Source: DAOMFM01 sp035429825 (GTDB lineage: Bacteria > Acidobacteriota > Blastocatellia > UBA7656 > JADIYM01). From it: a stretch of 39,062 bases of DNA. The DNA lies in NCBI GenBank assembly GCA_044224215.1, contig JBGAKX010000031.1, positions 1 through 39,062 of the forward strand, given 5' to 3'. The notes below the pieces were generated by a model. It had not been told where the DNA came from. It ran no database searches and saw only the letters and a program-made list of their open reading frames with translations. Both the position numbers and the translations under genes were made by a program. Shown piece by piece: positions 36,633-39,062 of the stretch (within the stretch, counting starts at the first letter, position 1; each line of letters starts with the position of its first letter).

Positions 36633-37268
36633 TCAGCGCTGCGATTCGGCTTCAGCCTTCTTCTTCCGAATGCTGTTCGCGACGAGGATGATCAGTCCGA
36701 GCGTCAGTCCCATGATGAACCCGAAGAACGTCATCACGTAGGTCGTCGTCTTCATCCGCTCCAGGACCGGATTATCAAACAGGCTGTCGGACGCGTGGTA
36801 GCTGGCGAGCTTCCACTGCCCGTCGCGGTTGACGCACGTCGCCGTCCACCGGCTGTTCAGGTTGAAGTCCGCACCGCTCGACAGTTTCAGATGGTCGCGC
36901 GAACTTCCATATGCGACCGCTGTCGTGCCGTCAGGCAGGACGTTGATACCGTCGATCGTTACGAGGGTCTGGTACTCGGCGACCAGGCCTCCGGGGCCCT
37001 TCGTCATTCGGTCGTACATCGCGCGAAATTCGACGGGTCCATGGCTGACGTCGCCGTTCTGCAGTGTTACGACGACGTCGTCTGTGCCGAACGTGATGAG
37101 CCTGGCGATCTCGCCCTTGTTGAGGGATTCGACGAGCCCGTCCTTGAGCGCGTACAGCTGCGCGCGGGTCGCCTCGTCGGGGTCGCCGGCCGCGACGGGG
37201 AACACGCCCGCGAGCATGACGAGCGCGACGATCAGTAGATGAACGATCGGTCGGTGCGTGTTGCGCAA
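36633..37268 (-). CDS. Membrane-anchored NTF2-like protein with C-terminal helix
   Basis: 211 residues from TTG 37268. It directly follows the HNH stop and has GGAAGG about 10 nt upstream within that gene. A signal-like helix (about 8-27, IVHLLIVALVMLAGVFPVAAG) is followed by an NTF2/SnoaL-type domain (about 40-160, for example AQLYALKDGLVESLNKGEIA and WTATCVNRDGQWKLASYH). One C-terminal membrane helix (about 178-198, FFGFIMGLTLGLIILVANS) and a basic tail (RKKKAE) close it. It would sit in the membrane with the fold outside. Function unknown. Confidence 0.65.
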   Translation of the reverse strand: MRNTHRPIVHLLIVALVMLAGVFPVAAGDPDEATRAQLYALKDGLVESLNKGEIARLITFGTDDVVVTLQNGDVSHGPVEFRAMYDRMTKGPGGLVAEYQTLVTIDGINVLPDGTTAVAYGSSRDHLKLSSGADFNLNSRWTATCVNRDGQWKLASYHASDSLFDNPVLERMKTTTYVMTFFGFIMGLTLGLIILVANSIRKKKAEAESQR

Positions 37269-37817
37269 TCAGGCAACGCCTTCCGATGGCTCGTACCGCC
37301 AGACGTACTTGCGCCATTCGGGCCGCTCGTCGGCGGCGTGCCGGATGGCCGCGGTATCGAGGTCGTACATCAGCGCGCTCGGCTCGGTGAGCAACGGCAT
37401 TCTCGCTTCGGCGGGCGTGCGGTCGCCCTTTCGCGAGTTGCAGGGCTTGCACGCGACGCACAGGTTGTCGGGCGATGTCTTGCCGCCGCGCGAGCGCGGC
37501 AGGATGTGGTCGATGGAGAGATCCGATGCAGGCAACTTCACGGCGCAGTACTGGCAGCGGTACCGATCGCGCATGAGGATCTTTGTCCGGAGGTTTCCGG
37601 GTGAACTGCGGCGCCGGCGCACGTCGACGTACGTGACGAGGCGGATGACCGAGGGGCACGGGAATACGAAATGCTGTGAGCGGAGCACGCGCTCGCCGTC
37701 GAGCTCGACCGTCTCGGCGGTCGTTTTCCAGACGAGGCGAACGGCGCGCGCAACATTCACAATGCCGAGCGGTTCATAGGACGCGTTCAGCAGCAATACC
37801 TTGCGCGTATGGATCAT
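37269..37817 (-). CDS. HNH endonuclease family protein
   Basis: 182 residues from ATG 37817, which has GGAGGG 8 nt upstream and is preferred over the longer start at 37838. The N-terminal part (VLLLNASYEPLGIVNVARAV) is typical of a common chromosomal HNH group. The nuclease domain has CQYC (C88, C91), then the catalytic DH (D103-H104) in SIDHILPRSRGG, Asn118 and the second Cys pair (C123, C126) in VACKPCNSRKGD. It is a zinc-stabilised HNH nuclease of unknown role; it carries no phage or intron context here. Confidence 0.88.
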   Translation of the reverse strand: MIHTRKVLLLNASYEPLGIVNVARAVRLVWKTTAETVELDGERVLRSQHFVFPCPSVIRLVTYVDVRRRRSSPGNLRTKILMRDRYRCQYCAVKLPASDLSIDHILPRSRGGKTSPDNLCVACKPCNSRKGDRTPAEARMPLLTEPSALMYDLDTAAIRHAADERPEWRKYVWRYEPSEGVA

Positions 37818-38178
37818 CGACAGAACCCTCCAGACCAACGGCTCGAAACCGGCTGACTCGAATCAAGCAATCGTTCGACGCAGGAGCGGCAGGGAATAAA
37901 GACACTGATCGAGCCAAGCAGGAGACCGCTGGACCGGATCGGGGAGTGCATTGGAACAAAACCTAAGGTTACTCCTCAAAATCGTCAAGAGAAAAGCGTG
38001 TTGTGGCTTCTCTTGCGCCTTGGCGCCCTTGGCGCCTGTGCGAGAGTCCTTCGCTCGACGTTCGGAATAACGCAAAGGCGCAGAGACGCAAAGGCGCAGA
38101 GGCGCAAGAACACCGGGACCACCGTGACAAACCGTCTGGCCGGCCGCCGGCAACCGTGGTATTGACTACCTTCACACC
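37818..38178. other. 361-bp gap between divergent genes
   Basis: It lies between the HNH gene and the MBL nuclease. It contains the 38008-38110 palindromic repeat element. Small open frames here lack any protein-like features. No promoter hexamers are convincing. Confidence 0.4.
38008..38110. repeat. Imperfect palindromic repeat element (CGCAAAGGCGCAGAG type)
   Basis: The left end TTCTCTTGCGCCTTGGCGCC is roughly complementary to the right end GGCGCAGAGGCGCAAGAA. The right part is built from three CGCAAAGGCGCAGAG-like units (from 38071). A single shorter copy is at 27173-27195. The terminal mirror-image GGCGCAAGAA suggests a small miniature-type mobile element or hairpin repeat. No target duplication was identified. 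Confidence 0.55.
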
Positions 38179-39062
38179 ATGGAACTCACATTCCTCGGAG
38201 CCACAGGAACCGTTACCGGCTCAAAGTACCTCGTCGAAGCCGGCGGCGCCCGCGTGCTCGTCGACTGCGGTCTCTTCCAGGGCTACAAACAGCTGCGACT
38301 GCGCAACTGGTCGCCGCTGCCGATCACGCCCGCCGACATCGATGCCGTCGTCCTGACGCACGCGCACATCGATCACACCGGCTATGTCCCGCTGCTCGTG
38401 AAGCGCGGGTTCAAGGGTCCGGTGTACTGCTCGCCCGCGACCCGCGAGCTGTGCGGGATTCTGCTGCCCGACGCCGGCTACCTGCAGGAAGAAGAGGCTC
38501 GTTACATGAACCGTCACAAGGTCTCGAAGCACGAGCCCGCCGAACCGCTCTACACGCGCGACGACGCAGAGCGGTCGCTCAAACAGCTCGAGCCCGTGCC
38601 GTTCGAGACGGACAAGACGATCGCCGGCGGCATGCGGATGCGTCTCAAACCCGCGGGACACATACTCGGCGCCGGCCACCTGCTGCTGTCGCACGACGAG
38701 GGCGGACGAAGCATCACCGTTGCGTTCTCGGGCGACGTCGGGCGGCCGAACGACCCGATCATGCCGCCGCCGTCGCGCATCGAGCGCGCCGACTACCTTG
38801 TGGTCGAATCGACGTACGGCAATCGCACGCACGATCCCGAGGACCCGCAGGCGGTGCTCGGCGACATCATTCGACGGACCGCCGATCGGCACGGCGTCAT
38901 CCTGATCCAGGCGTTCGCGGTCGGGCGCGCGCAGACGATCCTTCTATACGTCCTCAGGTTGAAGAAGGCCGGAGCCATCCCCGACATCCCCGTCTATCTG
39001 GACAGCCCGATGGCGATCAAGGCGACCGGTCTCCTTACGCGACATTGCGGCGAGCATCGTTT
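38179..39062 (+). CDS. Beta-CASP metallo-beta-lactamase-fold RNase-like protein (5' part, runs off window)
   Basis: 294 residues are visible and the frame is still open at the window end. The MBL domain starts MELTFLGATGTVTGSKYLV. It carries the zinc motif HAHIDHTG (H61, H63, D65, H66), then GHILGAGH, SGDVGRPND and the ESTYGNRTH motif that leads into the beta-CASP domain. That domain is present as IQAFAVGRAQTILLYVLRLKK and VYLDSPMAIKAT. This matches the CPSF73/Ysh1-like nucleases (RNA-cleaving) of bacteria. The catalytic His in the C-terminal RMMBL part lies beyond the window. Confidence 0.92.
   Translation, partial: MELTFLGATGTVTGSKYLVEAGGARVLVDCGLFQGYKQLRLRNWSPLPITPADIDAVVLTHAHIDHTGYVPLLVKRGFKGPVYCSPATRELCGILLPDAGYLQEEEARYMNRHKVSKHEPAEPLYTRDDAERSLKQLEPVPFETDKTIAGGMRMRLKPAGHILGAGHLLLSHDEGGRSITVAFSGDVGRPNDPIMPPPSRIERADYLVVESTYGNRTHDPEDPQAVLGDIIRRTADRHGVILIQAFAVGRAQTILLYVLRLKKAGAIPDIPVYLDSPMAIKATGLLTRHCGEHR

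Overview
The window is GC-rich bacterial DNA with short intergenic gaps and many ATGA/GTGA gene overlaps. No rRNA, tRNA or CRISPR array was seen. The gene mix suggests an Acidobacteriota-like organism, perhaps of the Vicinamibacteria type, but this is inference: no marker gene fixes the taxonomy. It rests on a Ser/Thr kinase fused to a TolB-like domain and HEAT repeats, a Bat-type VWA cluster, retropepsin-like and BNR-propeller exported proteins, a standalone nuoA-nuoB pair and dispersed palindromic intergenic repeats.

Positions 1-5130 hold a complete plasmid-type replication and partition module, all on the + strand: two 19-bp palindromes (probable operator or centromere sites), parA, parB, an iteron origin (12 copies of a 21-bp repeat, a DnaA box and an AT-rich stretch with GATC dyads), and a replication initiator. 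The initiator ends in what looks like a DnaA domain I. This is the most unusual part of the window, because it lies directly beside housekeeping genes. The replicon may be a chromid or secondary chromosome, an integrated plasmid, or a chromosome driven by a plasmid-type origin.

Positions 5159-8930 form a tightly overlapping cluster: a crotonase-family hydratase, a BatD-like membrane protein and two VWA proteins (BatA/BatB-like). Both VWA genes are frameshifted as given. Then come an LCM/PPM1-type methyltransferase (9066-9920), a zinc alcohol dehydrogenase (10048-11091) and a convergent two-DTG aspartic protease (11158-12186).

Positions 12502-15048 (- strand) read FKBP isomerase, nuoA, nuoB, midA. 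This couples two complex I subunits to a complex I assembly methyltransferase homologue. Positions 15294-20086 (- strand) read BNR-propeller protein, YjbQ, Ser/Thr kinase, ROK sugar kinase.

Positions 20288-26112 (+ strand) are a full SUF Fe-S assembly operon: an Rrf2/IscR-type regulator, sufB, sufC, sufD, sufS and a frameshifted sufU. Next are a 69-bp tandem repeat block and a cyclophilin lipoprotein. On the - strand follow a PQQ-type propeller protein and a B12-binding-type radical SAM protein. Divergent from the latter is cystathionine beta-synthase, followed 2 nt later by a fused E1/E2 2-oxoglutarate dehydrogenase (OdhA/Kgd type). The window ends with two NTF2-like exported proteins, an HNH nuclease, a palindromic repeat element and the 5' part of a beta-CASP metallo-beta-lactamase nuclease.

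Five single-base frame breaks (two in batA, one in batB, two in sufU) each sit in a 2-3 base homopolymer and are each repaired by one base. They look more like sequencing errors than gene decay.
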